A DNA stretch of 36,953 bases, taken from positions 1 to 36,953 of the forward strand of contig JAQTUK010000003.1 in NCBI GenBank assembly GCA_028710285.1. Direction: 5' to 3'. Shown here one piece after another: positions 23,389 through 35,467 of the stretch (its first letter is position 1; each line of letters begins with the position of its first letter). A program made the translations under genes and the position numbers. The notes beneath the pieces are model-generated. The model worked only from the letters and a program-made list of their open reading frames with translations. It ran no database searches and was not told where the DNA came from. The stretch is from Methylacidiphilaceae bacterium (GTDB taxonomy: Bacteria; Verrucomicrobiota; Verrucomicrobiia; Methylacidiphilales; Methylacidiphilaceae).

Positions 23389-24168
23389 ATGGCAAAGGTC
23401 CTTGTGATCGACATCGGAGGCCGCAACGTAAAGTTGCTGGCTAGCGGCCAAAAGGAGCCGCGGAAGATCCCTTCGGGGCCCGCCTTCACCCCGCAAGATT
23501 TGGTTGCGCGTCTTCCTGAGGCCGTGGCCGGATGGTCTTTCGAGGCGATTTCGGTCGGCTATCCTGGACCGGTGTCCGGAGGGAGACCCGCTGCGGAGCC
23601 GCGCAACCTGGGGTCCGGTTGGCTCGGGTTCGACTTTGCAGAAGCCTTAGGGACCCCGGTCAAGCTGGTGAATGATGCCGCGATGCAGGCCTGGGGGAGC
23701 TATTCCGGTGGACGGATGCTCTTCCTCGGCCTGGGAACCGGCCTGGGAACCGCCCTCATCCTCGACGGCCTTCTCCATCCTCTGGAAGCAAGCCATCTCC
23801 CCTACAAGAAGGGGTTGACGTACGAGGAGGTGTTGGGAGATGCGGGGCTCGCGCGCTTAGGAAAGAAGCGGTGGCGCGCGGAAGTCCGATGTGTCGTCAA
23901 GCTCTTCCGGGAAGCCTTTCAAGTCGATTACCTCGTGATTGGCGGCGGCAACCGCAAGCTCCTCCGTTCCTTGCCGCCTTACGTGCGCCTCGGAGACAAC
24001 TCCTTCGCCTTTCTCGGGGGATTCCGCCTGTGGGAGGACGCGGCGCTGGAAGCCGCTCCCCATGCGGATCCGGCCCCCGCCTTGGACTCGGGGGAGCCCT
24101 CCTCGATCGCCCGCCAACCCTCCTGCGAGATTCCCTCCCCGGAAGATCCTGCTTCCTCCTCGGCATAG
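23389..24168 (+). CDS. ROK-family kinase, polyphosphate-glucokinase-like
   Basis: The product is a 259-aa sugar kinase of the ASKHA fold. The motifs are LVIDIGGRNVKLLASG (phosphate 1 loop), ISVGYPGPVSGG, LVNDAAMQAWGSY (catalytic Asp) and FLGLGTGLGTALILDG (phosphate 2 loop). VDYLVIGGGNRKLLRSLP is the adenosine loop. The overall pattern resembles polyphosphate/ATP glucokinases more than NagC repressors, since no DNA-binding domain is present. The last 45 or so residues are Pro/Ser/Asp-rich and outside the domain. ATG 23389 is chosen by the position of the phosphate loop; the track start at 23353 is a TTG. It is divergent from the bd-like operon and is followed by dinB 97 nt downstream. Confidence 0.82.
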   Translation: MAKVLVIDIGGRNVKLLASGQKEPRKIPSGPAFTPQDLVARLPEAVAGWSFEAISVGYPGPVSGGRPAAEPRNLGSGWLGFDFAEALGTPVKLVNDAAMQAWGSYSGGRMLFLGLGTGLGTALILDGLLHPLEASHLPYKKGLTYEEVLGDAGLARLGKKRWRAEVRCVVKLFREAFQVDYLVIGGGNRKLLRSLPPYVRLGDNSFAFLGGFRLWEDAALEAAPHADPAPALDSGEPSSIARQPSCEIPSPEDPASSSA

Positions 24169-24265
24169 AGCAGGCGCCGACCTCCCGCTCCCAAGACGCC
24201 ATGCGCCTGCGGCGGCGACGATGCGACAGAGGAGAGGGGCCAAACCGGAAACCGAGCAAACCTCA

Positions 24266-25330
24266 ATGGCCTGGGTGCTGTTCCTCGACTTGGATGCCTT
24301 CTTCGCCGCGGTTGAGCTTTTGCGCCGCCCTTCCCTGCGGACCGAGCCCGTGGTCGTTGCAGTCGGCCATCCGGGAGGACGAGGAGTCGTCTCGACGGCA
24401 AGCTATCCCGCCCGCCGCTTTGGGATTCGCAGCGGCATGCCGCTGCGGCGCGCCATCGCGCTCTGCCCGCACCTCCTTGTCCTCCCCGCTCGCCATCATC
24501 TCTACTCGGCCTATTCGGAGAAGGTTCGGCGCCTGCTGCGCGCCCGTTTCGGCAAGGTGGAAGCTCTCTCGATCGACGAAGCCTGCGCCGAGCTGCCGGA
24601 GGGCGCAGATCCGAAAAGGGTCGCCCAATCGGTCCAGGATGAGGTGGCGCGCGATCTCGATCTTTCCTGCACCGTCGCCGTCGCCGCGAACAAGCTTGTC
24701 GCCAAGGTCGCCTGCGATACGGTGAAACCGCACGGAACGATCGTGGTCCCCCAGGGCGCGGAGGAGGGGTTCCTCGCCCCGCTTCCCGTGGAAAAGCTTC
24801 CAGGCGTCGGCCCGAGAACCCATGCACGCCTACGGGAGATGGGTGTCCGGACGATCGGCGAGCTGGCCGCCCGGTCTCGGGAGATGCTGGTTCGGGAGTT
24901 CGGGAAGCAGGGGGCTTACCTATGGGAGGCCGCCCACGGTATCGATACGACGCCCGTTCAGCCGGAATGGGAGCCCAAGTCGATCAGCCGCGAAACCACC
25001 TTCGAACGGGATCAGGCGGATTGGGTTCTTTTTCGCCGGGTCTTGGATCAGTTCGGCCGTGAGGTGGCCGAAGAGCTCCAAGGGGATCGCCTCCTGGCGA
25101 AGACGGTCACGGTGAAGCTCCGCTATGGCAATTTCGAAACTCTCTTCCGCCAGATGACGTTGCCCGTGGCCACAGCCAACCCGAAGGAGATCGCCGAATG
25201 CGCCGTCCGCCTGCTCCAGGCGGCATGGCAGGGGCAGAGACCGCTCCGGCTTGTCGGCTTGGCGGTGCATGGGCTGGTTCGTCCCTGGCCAAAAGATGTT
25301 TCCGACTCCCGGGGACTCTGGCAGGGGTGA
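24266..25330 (+). CDS. dinB: DNA polymerase IV (Y family)
   Basis: This is a translesion polymerase of 354 aa. The palm has VLFLDLDAFFAAVELLRRP (first Asp) and ALSIDEACAELPEG (SIDE motif). RGVVSTASYPARRFGIRSGMPLRRA is the Y-family fingers segment, and VEKLPGVGPRTHARLREMGVRTIGEL holds the thumb helix-hairpin-helix. The little-finger domain covers about 235-345. No beta-clamp-binding peptide is obvious at the C-terminus (SDSRGLWQG), although VRPWPK nearby is odd. ATG 24266 matches the family; a second ATG at 24221 would add 15 residues. I see no LexA box in the 97-nt gap upstream. Confidence 0.93.
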   Translation: MAWVLFLDLDAFFAAVELLRRPSLRTEPVVVAVGHPGGRGVVSTASYPARRFGIRSGMPLRRAIALCPHLLVLPARHHLYSAYSEKVRRLLRARFGKVEALSIDEACAELPEGADPKRVAQSVQDEVARDLDLSCTVAVAANKLVAKVACDTVKPHGTIVVPQGAEEGFLAPLPVEKLPGVGPRTHARLREMGVRTIGELAARSREMLVREFGKQGAYLWEAAHGIDTTPVQPEWEPKSISRETTFERDQADWVLFRRVLDQFGREVAEELQGDRLLAKTVTVKLRYGNFETLFRQMTLPVATANPKEIAECAVRLLQAAWQGQRPLRLVGLAVHGLVRPWPKDVSDSRGLWQG

Positions 25331-25392
25331 GCAGGGAGGGCGGACGGCGAAGGTTGTCTAGTTCCCTTTCCGACGATAGATTTAGGCCTATC

Positions 25393-28724
<3,332 letters not shown>

Positions 28725-28795
28725 ACGCTCCGCCTCGCGTCCCCTCTCGCATTTTCCGGGTTGCTCGACGGTCCTCCTCCGTGGAAACTGAACGC

Positions 28796-29281
28796 ATGCC
28801 CTCGTTCGATATCGTTTCGGAAGTAGATGAGCAGGAGGTGGCGAATGCGCTCAATCAAGCGCGCAAGGAAATTACCAATCGCTTCGACCTCAAAGGGGCG
28901 GGCGCCGAAATCGACTACGAGCGCCCTGCCCTCCGTTTGCGAGCAAACGATGCATTCAAACTTTCGGTGATCCGGGAGATCCTGCTGGGCAAGCTGGCCC
29001 GCCGGAACGTGAGCCTGAAGAATATCGAAATCAAGCCTCCTTCGGTTTCTTCCACGGGAAAGGCGTCTCAAGAGCTCGTAGTCAAGCAGGGTCTGGACTC
29101 GGATGCCGCCCGGGTCCTCACCCACGCCGTACGCGAAACGGGCCTGAAGGTCCAAGCGCAAATCCAAGGGGAGCAGGTGCGCGTCACCGGAAAGAACCGA
29201 GACGATCTGCAGCAGGTCATCACCGCCTTGCGCGGCAGGGACTTCCCCCACGCGCTCTCCTTTCAAAACTTTCGCGATTAG
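28796..29281 (+). CDS. yajQ: YajQ family nucleotide-binding protein
   Basis: The product has 161 aa. MPSFDIVSEVDEQEVANALNQARKEITNRFDLKG is the family signature; it is followed by IREILLGKLARRNVSLKNIE and the closing VRVTGKNRDDLQQVITALRGRDFPHALSFQNFRD. YajQ proteins adopt a double ferredoxin-like fold. In Xanthomonas and Pseudomonas, members bind cyclic-di-GMP; whether this one does is not known. The track start at 28781 is a GTG; ATG 28796 is the conserved start. It is convergent with coaX across a 63-nt gap that contains the hairpin CTTCC-GACG-GGAAG (29288-29301). Confidence 0.95.
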   Translation: MPSFDIVSEVDEQEVANALNQARKEITNRFDLKGAGAEIDYERPALRLRANDAFKLSVIREILLGKLARRNVSLKNIEIKPPSVSSTGKASQELVVKQGLDSDAARVLTHAVRETGLKVQAQIQGEQVRVTGKNRDDLQQVITALRGRDFPHALSFQNFRD

Positions 29282-29344
29282 CCGCTGGCTTCCGACGGGA
29301 AGCTTTCCTGGGAAGGAGCATCGAAACGCGGGCCGTGCCGTCCT

Positions 29345-30133
29345 CTACCGCGAGCGGGGAGAAGCCCTATTTCCGGGACGAGGCGGGATGAGCCATCGTT
29401 CTCCCAGGATTCGCAACCCTTGCAAGGTCAAATTCGGCCGCACGCCGCAGACTTCGGGCAGTCCGCGCACCACCAAGGCCGCATGTCCCCCGGTCGCCAC
29501 GGCGGTCAATCGGTTCACGCCAAGCTCCTTGCGGATGCCCTCGAGCAGGCCGTGGATCATTCCTCGATACCCGTGAATGGCCCCAACCCGAATGGCTTCG
29601 ACGGTGCTCCGGCCGAAACCCCGATTGGGCTCCGCGAGACGGACTTTCGGTAAAAGCGCGGTTCGCTCGTGCAGGTAACGGGTCATCAGGTCGAGTCCGG
29701 GAGCGATGACTCCTCCACAGAAGGCGCCCGAGGCACTCACGATATCGAAGTTGGTAGCGGTCCCGAAATCGACGACGACGACCGGAGGATGCCAGAAATG
29801 GAGCGCTGCGGCCGCGTTGGCCAGCCGATCCGCCCCAATCTCCGCTGGATTGGGATAATCGAGGGGGAAGCCGAGCGGCGCCCGTCCATGGACAAGAAAA
29901 AGGCTCTTGGCAAAAACCGAGCGAAACAAGCTGGTTCGGGAGGGAACCACGCTTCCCAGCACAAGAGGAACCGATGGATATCGAGCGGCTAGGGAAAGAA
30001 GGTATGGCTCGTCGACGTCCGCCGTGGCTTTCCGTTGAAGTTCGCAGAGCCGGCCCTTCCGAACTGCCGCGATTTTCGTAAAGGAATTGCTGACGTCAGC
30101 GACGAGAAAGATCGCCGGCAAGCTTTCTCCCAT
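29345..30133 (-). CDS. coaX: Type III pantothenate kinase
   Basis: CoaX phosphorylates pantothenate at the start of CoA synthesis and differs from CoaA in fold and in feedback. The 262-aa protein shows LVADVSNSFTKIAAV (P-loop-like start, D-x-S/G-N), GADRLANAAAALHF, VVVDFGTATNFDIV, GGVIAPGLDLMTRYLHERTALLP and TGGHAALV. The G-T-A-T-x-x-D block and the GADR motif are diagnostic. The N-terminus overlaps the end of the FabZ-like gene by 38 nt on the same strand. ATG 30133 was kept because the first beta strand starts 7 residues later. Confidence 0.93.
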   Translation of the reverse strand: MGESLPAIFLVADVSNSFTKIAAVRKGRLCELQRKATADVDEPYLLSLAARYPSVPLVLGSVVPSRTSLFRSVFAKSLFLVHGRAPLGFPLDYPNPAEIGADRLANAAAALHFWHPPVVVVDFGTATNFDIVSASGAFCGGVIAPGLDLMTRYLHERTALLPKVRLAEPNRGFGRSTVEAIRVGAIHGYRGMIHGLLEGIRKELGVNRLTAVATGGHAALVVRGLPEVCGVRPNLTLQGLRILGERWLIPPRPGNRASPRSR

Positions 30134-30620
30134 CCCCGTTCTCCTCGAGGAGGATCAGTGTGAGCCGCTTCACCCGCGCGACCTCTTCCCCTCGAACCGA
30201 GACTTTGCCCGAAAAGGTGGCCACTCGCCCTAAGGTTCGCAGAAGGACGACTTCCAGCGCAAGCCGATCTCCCGGGCACGTCTTTCGAAAGAAGCGGGCG
30301 CCATCGGACGCAGCGAAGAGGATCTCCCCCGAAGCCCGCTTGTCCCCGACGGCCCGAAGCCAAAGGCAGCCCGCCTGGCCCAGGGCCTCGAAGACGATGG
30401 CGGCTGGGGTGGTTGGATTTCCCGGGAAGTGGCCGCGAAAGAAGTCTTCCTCCCCTCGGAGCAGGTAGCTCGCCCGCACCCGTCGCTCTTCGAGATCGGC
30501 CTCGTCTAAAAAGAGGAAGGGTGGCTTTTGCGGCAGGAGCTTTTCGATCTGGTCGCGGGAGAAGGTCCTCGTCGCGGCTTCGCTCGCCGAAGCCGCCTGC
30601 CCAGGTCCTCTTTCTCCCAT
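30096..30620 (-). CDS. FabZ-like hotdog-fold 3-hydroxyacyl-ACP dehydratase
   Basis: The product has 174 aa. The core resembles FabZ: IEKLLPQKPPFLFLDEADL, then FFRGHFPGNPTTPAAIVFEALGQAG, where His and Glu of the HFPGxPxxP...E motif act in dehydration. ARFFRKTCPGDRLALEVVLLRTLGRVATFSGK follows. The usual PVMPGVL is changed to PTTPAAI, so this is probably a specialised dehydratase or thioesterase-like paralogue rather than the main FabZ. ATG 30620 is preferred over the longer track frame. It lies 35 nt after the second htrA and overlaps coaX; the three minus-strand genes form a likely operon. Confidence 0.8.
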   Translation of the reverse strand: MGERGPGQAASASEAATRTFSRDQIEKLLPQKPPFLFLDEADLEERRVRASYLLRGEEDFFRGHFPGNPTTPAAIVFEALGQAGCLWLRAVGDKRASGEILFAASDGARFFRKTCPGDRLALEVVLLRTLGRVATFSGKVSVRGEEVARVKRLTLILLEENGDGRKLAGDLSRR

Positions 30621-30655
30621 TCCCCAGTCTTTTCCCGCTCTCTGGTGGCAAGCCG

Positions 30656-32215
30656 CTATCGCTTCACCACGACAAACCGCGTCATCCCTCGCGACCAGAC
30701 TTGCAGGAGCACGTCTCCCTGGCTCGCTTTTACCGCCTCCAAAGCCTCGCGGACGGCGTGCACGGGACGGTGGTTCACTTGAAGAACGACATCGCCGGGT
30801 TGCAGTTGGTTCCGCCCGGGACGCGCGGCAGGCGACTCCGGATCGACATTGGTCACCAGGACCCCTTGAACTTCCGTCGGAATCTCCAGCTGCTGGCGAG
30901 CCGCGCTGTTGATCTCGGTAATCTCGACTCCGGGGAAGAATGTCCCCTGCTCCGAGCCTCCGGGAGCGCCGCTGCTGGCAACCGGTTCGTTCGGCCGTTC
31001 CTTGAGAACGGTTTGGACGGTCATTTCCTTTCCGTCGCGCCAAATCTTTAAGGAAACCTTCGATCCGGGAGGCGTCTGCGATACCGCCAAGCGGAAGACT
31101 CGGGGATCGATCACCTTCTGCCCGTTGTATCCGATGATCACATCCCCGTCCTTGACGCCGGCCTGAGCAGCGGGCGCGCCTGGAGTCACTTGCTCGACCA
31201 GGGCGCCGATCGGTTCGGGCAGCTTAAAGGCCCGTGCCAGGTCCGGGGTGACTTCCGAAATCGTCACGCCCAGGAACCCGCGAATCACCCTTCCGTGGGT
31301 CACTAGCTCCTGCATGGCATAGCGAGCCATGTTCGCAGGAACGGCAAATCCGATTCCCAGATTGCCGACACGACCGGGACTCACGATCGCCGTATTGATC
31401 CCAACCAGCCGACCCTCGACGTCGACGAGGGCTCCTCCAGAATTCCCGGGGTTGATCGCCGCGTCGGTCTGAATGAAATCCTCGTACTCTTCGATGCCGA
31501 CGTCTTTCCGTCCCTTGCCGCTGACGATCCCCATCGTCACGGTCTGACTCAACGCGAAGGGGTTGCCCACCGCCAGGACGATGTCCCCGACCTCGACCTT
31601 GTCGCTATCCGTAAACACGACCGCTGGCAGATCGTTCGCCTCGATCTTGACGAGCGCGATATCGCTGTAGGGATCCTTCCCGACCACCTTGGCGGCATAT
31701 TCTTTCTTCGCTTCGCCCACCAGGACCTTGATCTCTTCGGCAACCTCCACGACGTGGTTGTTCGTCAGGATGTAGCCGTCGGGGGAAACGATCACTCCGG
31801 ATCCAAGCCCGCTCTGACGGCGAGAGCGAGGCGGCTGCGAGGGAGCTTGCCGCCTTCCCCCTTGATCTTCCCCTTCCGGGGGTCCGAAAAAGCGGCGGAA
31901 CGGAGGCTCATTAAAAAAGGGAGGGAAGGGGAAAGGCCAGCCTTCCGGTGTCTTGACCCGCTGGGTCGTCGTGATCTGCACGACGCTCGGAACCACTTTC
32001 TTGACGATCGGTGCGAAGCTGCTCAGGAGGCCTACCCCCTGTCGGGGAAGTGCGGCGTCGTCGACTTGGATGGAGAATGACGTCTCCTTAGCCTGCTTGG
32101 AGGGGCTCGCCAACGAGAGCGACTGGACGGTCGCAGCCGAGCGGACGGGAAAGGACAGGAGGCAGTAGGCAAAAAACGCGGCTAGGCTTGCGCCCGCTCG
32201 CCAAGGGGATTTCAT
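30656..32215 (-). CDS. HtrA/DegP-type serine protease with two PDZ domains (second copy)
   Basis: This is a periplasmic protease-chaperone of 519 aa. A signal peptide (GASLAAFFAYCLLSFPVRSA, about 7-26) precedes a trypsin-like domain with the LA-loop-like insert FFNEPPFRRFFGPPEG. The catalytic residues are His in LTNNHVV, Asp in YSDIALVKI and Ser in NPGNSGGALVD. PDZ1 (about 300-390) has RGFLGVTISEV and GVKDGDVIIGYNGQ. PDZ2 (about 420-515) ends with LQPGDVVLQVNHRPV. It is closer to the classical DegP/MucD plan than the first HtrA. ATG 32215 starts a normal signal peptide; the 58 residues added by the track frame are rejected. It leads the minus-strand run with the FabZ-like gene and coaX. Confidence 0.95.
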   Translation of the reverse strand: MKSPWRAGASLAAFFAYCLLSFPVRSAATVQSLSLASPSKQAKETSFSIQVDDAALPRQGVGLLSSFAPIVKKVVPSVVQITTTQRVKTPEGWPFPFPPFFNEPPFRRFFGPPEGEDQGGRRQAPSQPPRSRRQSGLGSGVIVSPDGYILTNNHVVEVAEEIKVLVGEAKKEYAAKVVGKDPYSDIALVKIEANDLPAVVFTDSDKVEVGDIVLAVGNPFALSQTVTMGIVSGKGRKDVGIEEYEDFIQTDAAINPGNSGGALVDVEGRLVGINTAIVSPGRVGNLGIGFAVPANMARYAMQELVTHGRVIRGFLGVTISEVTPDLARAFKLPEPIGALVEQVTPGAPAAQAGVKDGDVIIGYNGQKVIDPRVFRLAVSQTPPGSKVSLKIWRDGKEMTVQTVLKERPNEPVASSGAPGGSEQGTFFPGVEITEINSAARQQLEIPTEVQGVLVTNVDPESPAARPGRNQLQPGDVVLQVNHRPVHAVREALEAVKASQGDVLLQVWSRGMTRFVVVKR

Positions 32216-32394
32216 GCGTGGATGGATGCGTTGGTTTTCGTCGATCTTCCGATTTTTCCGCTGAAGTTGAACGGAAACGCGCGCACCTTTCAAGCGATAA
32301 AGCAGTGGAGATCTCCGCGAGCCGCAGATGCGAAAGCTTCTCAAGCAGTTGAGCCTTGACAGAGAGGCCGAGGTTGCGCCCACTAACACGAATC

Positions 32395-32502
32395 GTGAGC
32401 AAACAGTGGAATAAGTTCGAAAAGCGGAGACGCCGCAAGGCTTATCTCAAGCGAAGACGCGAGAAATCTGCGAGCCCTCAGCCTACACCAGGAAGAAGAT
32501 GA
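32395..32502 (+). CDS. Very small basic protein (35 aa), absent from ORF track
   Basis: The frame GTG-AGC-AAA-CAG... reads MSKQWNKFEKRRRRKAYL, continues KRRREKSASPQPTPGRR and ends in TGA. About 15 of 35 residues are Arg or Lys. I recall short MSKxWxxxEKRRRRxAYLKR-type proteins from chlamydial and verrucomicrobial genomes, which makes it a credible gene; function is unknown, with nucleic-acid or ribosome binding the obvious guess. It ends one nt before the ATG of the NYN gene, so the pair is probably co-translated. A TTGACA at 32356 could be its -35, but the -10 is poor. It is divergent from the second htrA across 179 nt. Confidence 0.65.
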   Translation: MSKQWNKFEKRRRRKAYLKRRREKSASPQPTPGRR

Positions 32503-32503
32503 G

Positions 32504-32989
32504 ATGAAGACCAAGGCCGCCATCGCCCGGGTGCGTTCCACCGCTCCGGCGCTGGTCGTCGACGGTCACAGCGTAATTTTCGCATGGAAGGAGTTGCGAG
32601 AGCTTCATGCACGCTCGCCCGGGCAGGCTCGCGGGCTTCTCGCCGGGCGGCTCCAGCAGATCCACGACGCGGGAGCATGGTCGGTGATTCTCGTCTTCGA
32701 TGGACGTTTCGGTTCCCGACGGGATCGAATCGAGTCTTCGTCCGACGACATGGTGATCGCCTACTCCGGGCCCGATTGCACGGCGGACTCGATGATCGAA
32801 GCCTTTATTGCCCAACGGAAGGATCGAGAGCAAGTGACGGTGGTTACCGCGGATCAGGCAGAGCGGCGTTCCGTCGAAGCGATGGGCGGCTGGTGCTCCT
32901 CGCCCGAATGGCTCGCTTCCGAACTGGCTCAGCTACAGGGCAACCTCGGGGAAACCTTGAGTCGAGTTCACCGGAAGGCCCAATGGTGA
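32504..32989 (+). CDS. NYN-domain (PIN-like) ribonuclease, YacP-like
   Basis: The product has 161 aa. ALVVDGHSVIFAWKEL places the first acidic residue, WSVILVFDGRFGSRRDRIES the second, and SDDMVIAYSGPDCTADSMIEAFI and VTVVTADQAERRSVEAMG give the third and fourth strands of the PIN/NYN fold. In Bacillus, the YacP homologue (Rae1) cleaves mRNA on the ribosome; a related role is possible but unproven. ATG 32504 follows the preceding TGA by one nt and has AGGAAG upstream. trpS follows after 101 nt. Confidence 0.85.
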   Translation: MKTKAAIARVRSTAPALVVDGHSVIFAWKELRELHARSPGQARGLLAGRLQQIHDAGAWSVILVFDGRFGSRRDRIESSSDDMVIAYSGPDCTADSMIEAFIAQRKDREQVTVVTADQAERRSVEAMGGWCSSPEWLASELAQLQGNLGETLSRVHRKAQW

Positions 32990-33090
32990 CCGCGTCTTGG
33001 CGGCGAGTTTGCCTTCCCCCCACGAGACGGCGGGTCACGGACCATCGACTCCACAGAACTTTTTTCCGGCAATCCTGAGGGCCGTTGCTC

Positions 33091-34053
33091 ATGCGCATCT
33101 TGTCTGGTATTCAACCCAGCGGGTTCCTTCATCTGGGAAACTTCTTCGGCATGATGCAGCGGGGAATCCGATGGCAGGAAAAAGGGGAAGTCTTCTTCTT
33201 CATTGCCGATTTCCATGCCCTGACGAGCCTGGTCGACCCCGAAGCCTTGCGCCGTAACATCCGGGAAGCGGCGCTTGCGTTCTTGGCATGCGGACTCGAT
33301 CCGAAGCGGGCGGTCTTTTTCCGACAGAGCGCGGTCCCGGAAGTCATGGAGCTCTCGTGGCTCCTATCCACGGTGACCCCGGTCGGTCTCCTGGAAAGGT
33401 GCCATAGTTACAAAGATAAGTTGGCCAAGGGGATCGCTGCGACGCATGCCCTTTTTGCCTATCCGGTCCTGATGGCGGCCGATATCCTGCTTTACCAGGC
33501 GGATCTGGTTCCGGTGGGCATCGACCAGAAACAGCATCTGGAAGTGACGCGCGATCTGGCCGTGAAGTTCAATCAAGCCTTCGGACCCGTGTTCGTCGTT
33601 CCGAAGGAAGACATCGAGGAAGGCGTGTCCACGATTCCGGGAATTGACGGGCAGAAGATGTCGAAGTCCTACGGAAACACGCTGGAACTCTTCGGGGACC
33701 GGGAAGAGTTCCGCAGGAGGGTGATGGCCATTCGCACCGACTCCACCCCCGTCGGAGAGCCGAAGCCGGTTGCCGGCTCGGCGCTGGTCTCCCTCTATCG
33801 ACTGGTCAGCGAGCCGCAGGAACTCGAGGAATTCGTCTCCTCCATGCGGCGAGGAGGCGTCGGTTACGCGACTCTCAAGAAAGAGCTTCTCGCCAAGCTT
33901 GAGCGCTTTCTGGCGCCTTTCCGCGAGCGGTATGAGGAGCTGAAAGCCAAGCCGCACCTTGTGGATGAGGTTTTGGAGGAAGGCGCTCGCTTGGCTCGGG
34001 CAGCGGCCGCTCCGACATGGGAATCGGCGCGGCGGGCGGTTGGCCTGCTCTAG
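33091..34053 (+). CDS. trpS: Tryptophanyl-tRNA synthetase
   Basis: TrpS is a class I synthetase of 320 aa. ILSGIQPSGFLHLGNFFGM holds the HIGH-like motif, FIADFHALTS and QADLVPVGIDQKQHLEVTRD are substrate-site blocks, and GQKMSKSYGN is the KMSKS loop (about 190-199). Length is normal for the bacterial enzyme. The track start at 33085 is a TTG; ATG 33091 matches the family. The leader of about 100 nt shows no attenuator that I can support. Confidence 0.97.
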   Translation: MRILSGIQPSGFLHLGNFFGMMQRGIRWQEKGEVFFFIADFHALTSLVDPEALRRNIREAALAFLACGLDPKRAVFFRQSAVPEVMELSWLLSTVTPVGLLERCHSYKDKLAKGIAATHALFAYPVLMAADILLYQADLVPVGIDQKQHLEVTRDLAVKFNQAFGPVFVVPKEDIEEGVSTIPGIDGQKMSKSYGNTLELFGDREEFRRRVMAIRTDSTPVGEPKPVAGSALVSLYRLVSEPQELEEFVSSMRRGGVGYATLKKELLAKLERFLAPFRERYEELKAKPHLVDEVLEEGARLARAAAAPTWESARRAVGLL

Positions 34054-34106
34054 TCAAAGCGTGATTGGCAAACGGCTGGACCAAGGCCGTAGCGAGAGGG
34101 ATCGCC

Positions 34107-34862
34107 ATGAGGCATCCGAGCGAAAGCGAAACGGGCTGCCGGGTTGCCCTCCCGTTTTTTGAGGGCCCACTGCCGCTGCTCCGTCTCCTGATCCGTCAGC
34201 GGGAAATCGAGATCCTCGATCTCCCGCTCGCATTCCTCGCCGACCAGTACAGCCGTCACGTGGAGGGAATCGTCCCGGATGATTTGACGACGGCTGGCGA
34301 GGATCTCGCCACGATATCGACGCTTCTTCACTGGAAAAGCAGCTCGATCCTCGGAGAGACGCAGCCGGAGGAGCCGGCAACCAGGGAGGAACCAAGTTCC
34401 GCGCCGTGGCTTTGCCAGCTTTTTACATACAAGAAGCTCCGCGATGCGCTCTCCCTGCTCGCAGGCGAGGCCTCCCTTTCCGAAGACTGCTTCCCCTCCG
34501 GCTGGTCTCCCGAAAACAAAGAGCCCAAGGAGTCTCCCTCTCGTCCGGACCCGGGTCTTCTCGATCTGGCTTTCGAACGGGTGAAGACCCTTCTGCAAAG
34601 AACCGGACCGGCTTGGGAACTCCCCCGCGATTCCTCTCCGAGCGTGGACGAACAGGCCCGATGCCTTCGCGACTCTCTGCTGCAGATCGATCGGCAAGGA
34701 GGTGTCGAGCTCAAGGAGCTTCTCGGCGCAGAGGCCAGCCGGATGGTTCTTGCCGTCTCTTTCTTGGCGCTTCTCGAGCTCGTCCGCTCCCGGGTGATTC
34801 GAGCGGAACAGGACAAGCCCTTCGGGAGCATTTTCCTCTGGATGAAACGTTCTTCGGCATGA
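34107..34862 (+). CDS. scpA: Segregation and condensation protein A
   Basis: ScpA is the kleisin that bridges the SMC dimer. The 251-aa product has the N-terminal kleisin motif FEGPLPLLRLLIRQREIEILDLPLAFLADQY (about 17-47). A variable, Pro/Ser-rich middle follows, then the C-terminal winged-helix segment VLAVSFLALLELVRSRVIRAEQDKPFGSIFL. ATG 34107 is chosen because GAGAGGG lies six nt upstream and the motif then starts at the usual distance; the longer track frame from 34065 is rejected. The stop overlaps the scpB start (ATGA). Confidence 0.9.
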   Translation: MRHPSESETGCRVALPFFEGPLPLLRLLIRQREIEILDLPLAFLADQYSRHVEGIVPDDLTTAGEDLATISTLLHWKSSSILGETQPEEPATREEPSSAPWLCQLFTYKKLRDALSLLAGEASLSEDCFPSGWSPENKEPKESPSRPDPGLLDLAFERVKTLLQRTGPAWELPRDSSPSVDEQARCLRDSLLQIDRQGGVELKELLGAEASRMVLAVSFLALLELVRSRVIRAEQDKPFGSIFLWMKRSSA

Positions 34863-35467
34863 GACCAAACTCCGAACCTCAAGAGGTTCGCCTGGCTCCC
34901 CTCCTCGAAGCGATCCTCTTCGCCACGCGCGAACCTCTCAGTTCGGCCCGTATCCTCTCGATCTTGCGCGAAACTCCGACGAAGCCTCTCGACGCGGGGG
35001 CGGAAATCAGCGAGGAAACGGTTGCTCGCGAACTCGAGTGCCTCGCGACTTCCTACGCGACCAAGGGCGCGGGACTTTGGATTCGCAAGATGGGCGGCCG
35101 GTACCGGATGATGACCCGACCGGAATTCGAACCGTGGCTCCGCCGTCTCCTCGGACCCCAAAGAACGCCTCGGCTGGGCCCGGCGAGCTTGGAAACACTC
35201 CTGGTGATCGCCTACGGTCAACCCATCTGCCGCAGCGAAATCGAAGCGATTCGAGGATCGGCTCCGGACGCCGGCATGACTATCCTGGCGGAGAAGGAGA
35301 TGATCGCCTCGTGTGGCCGCCTGGATGCCCCCGGCCGCCCCATTCTCTGGAAAACGACGCCAAAGTTTTTAGAATACATCGGGTTGCGCCGGCTGGAAGA
35401 TCTCCCAAACTTTGAGCAGATCCGCAGCTTGATACGACCACAACGGGAAGCGCCCCATGGATCCTGA
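34859..35467 (+). CDS. scpB: Segregation and condensation protein B
   Basis: ScpB dimers bind ScpA and regulate the SMC ring. The 202-aa product has two winged helices: LAPLLEAILFATREPLSSARILSIL and, later, LGPASLETLLVIAYGQPICRSEIEAIRG. It then has the signature ILWKTTPKFLEYIGLRRLEDLP, the counterpart of YGTTxxFLExFGL. The ATGA overlap with scpA fixes the start. The chorismate mutase-like gene begins inside its last 11 nt. The order scpA-scpB is the usual one. Confidence 0.92.
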   Translation: MRPNSEPQEVRLAPLLEAILFATREPLSSARILSILRETPTKPLDAGAEISEETVARELECLATSYATKGAGLWIRKMGGRYRMMTRPEFEPWLRRLLGPQRTPRLGPASLETLLVIAYGQPICRSEIEAIRGSAPDAGMTILAEKEMIASCGRLDAPGRPILWKTTPKFLEYIGLRRLEDLPNFEQIRSLIRPQREAPHGS

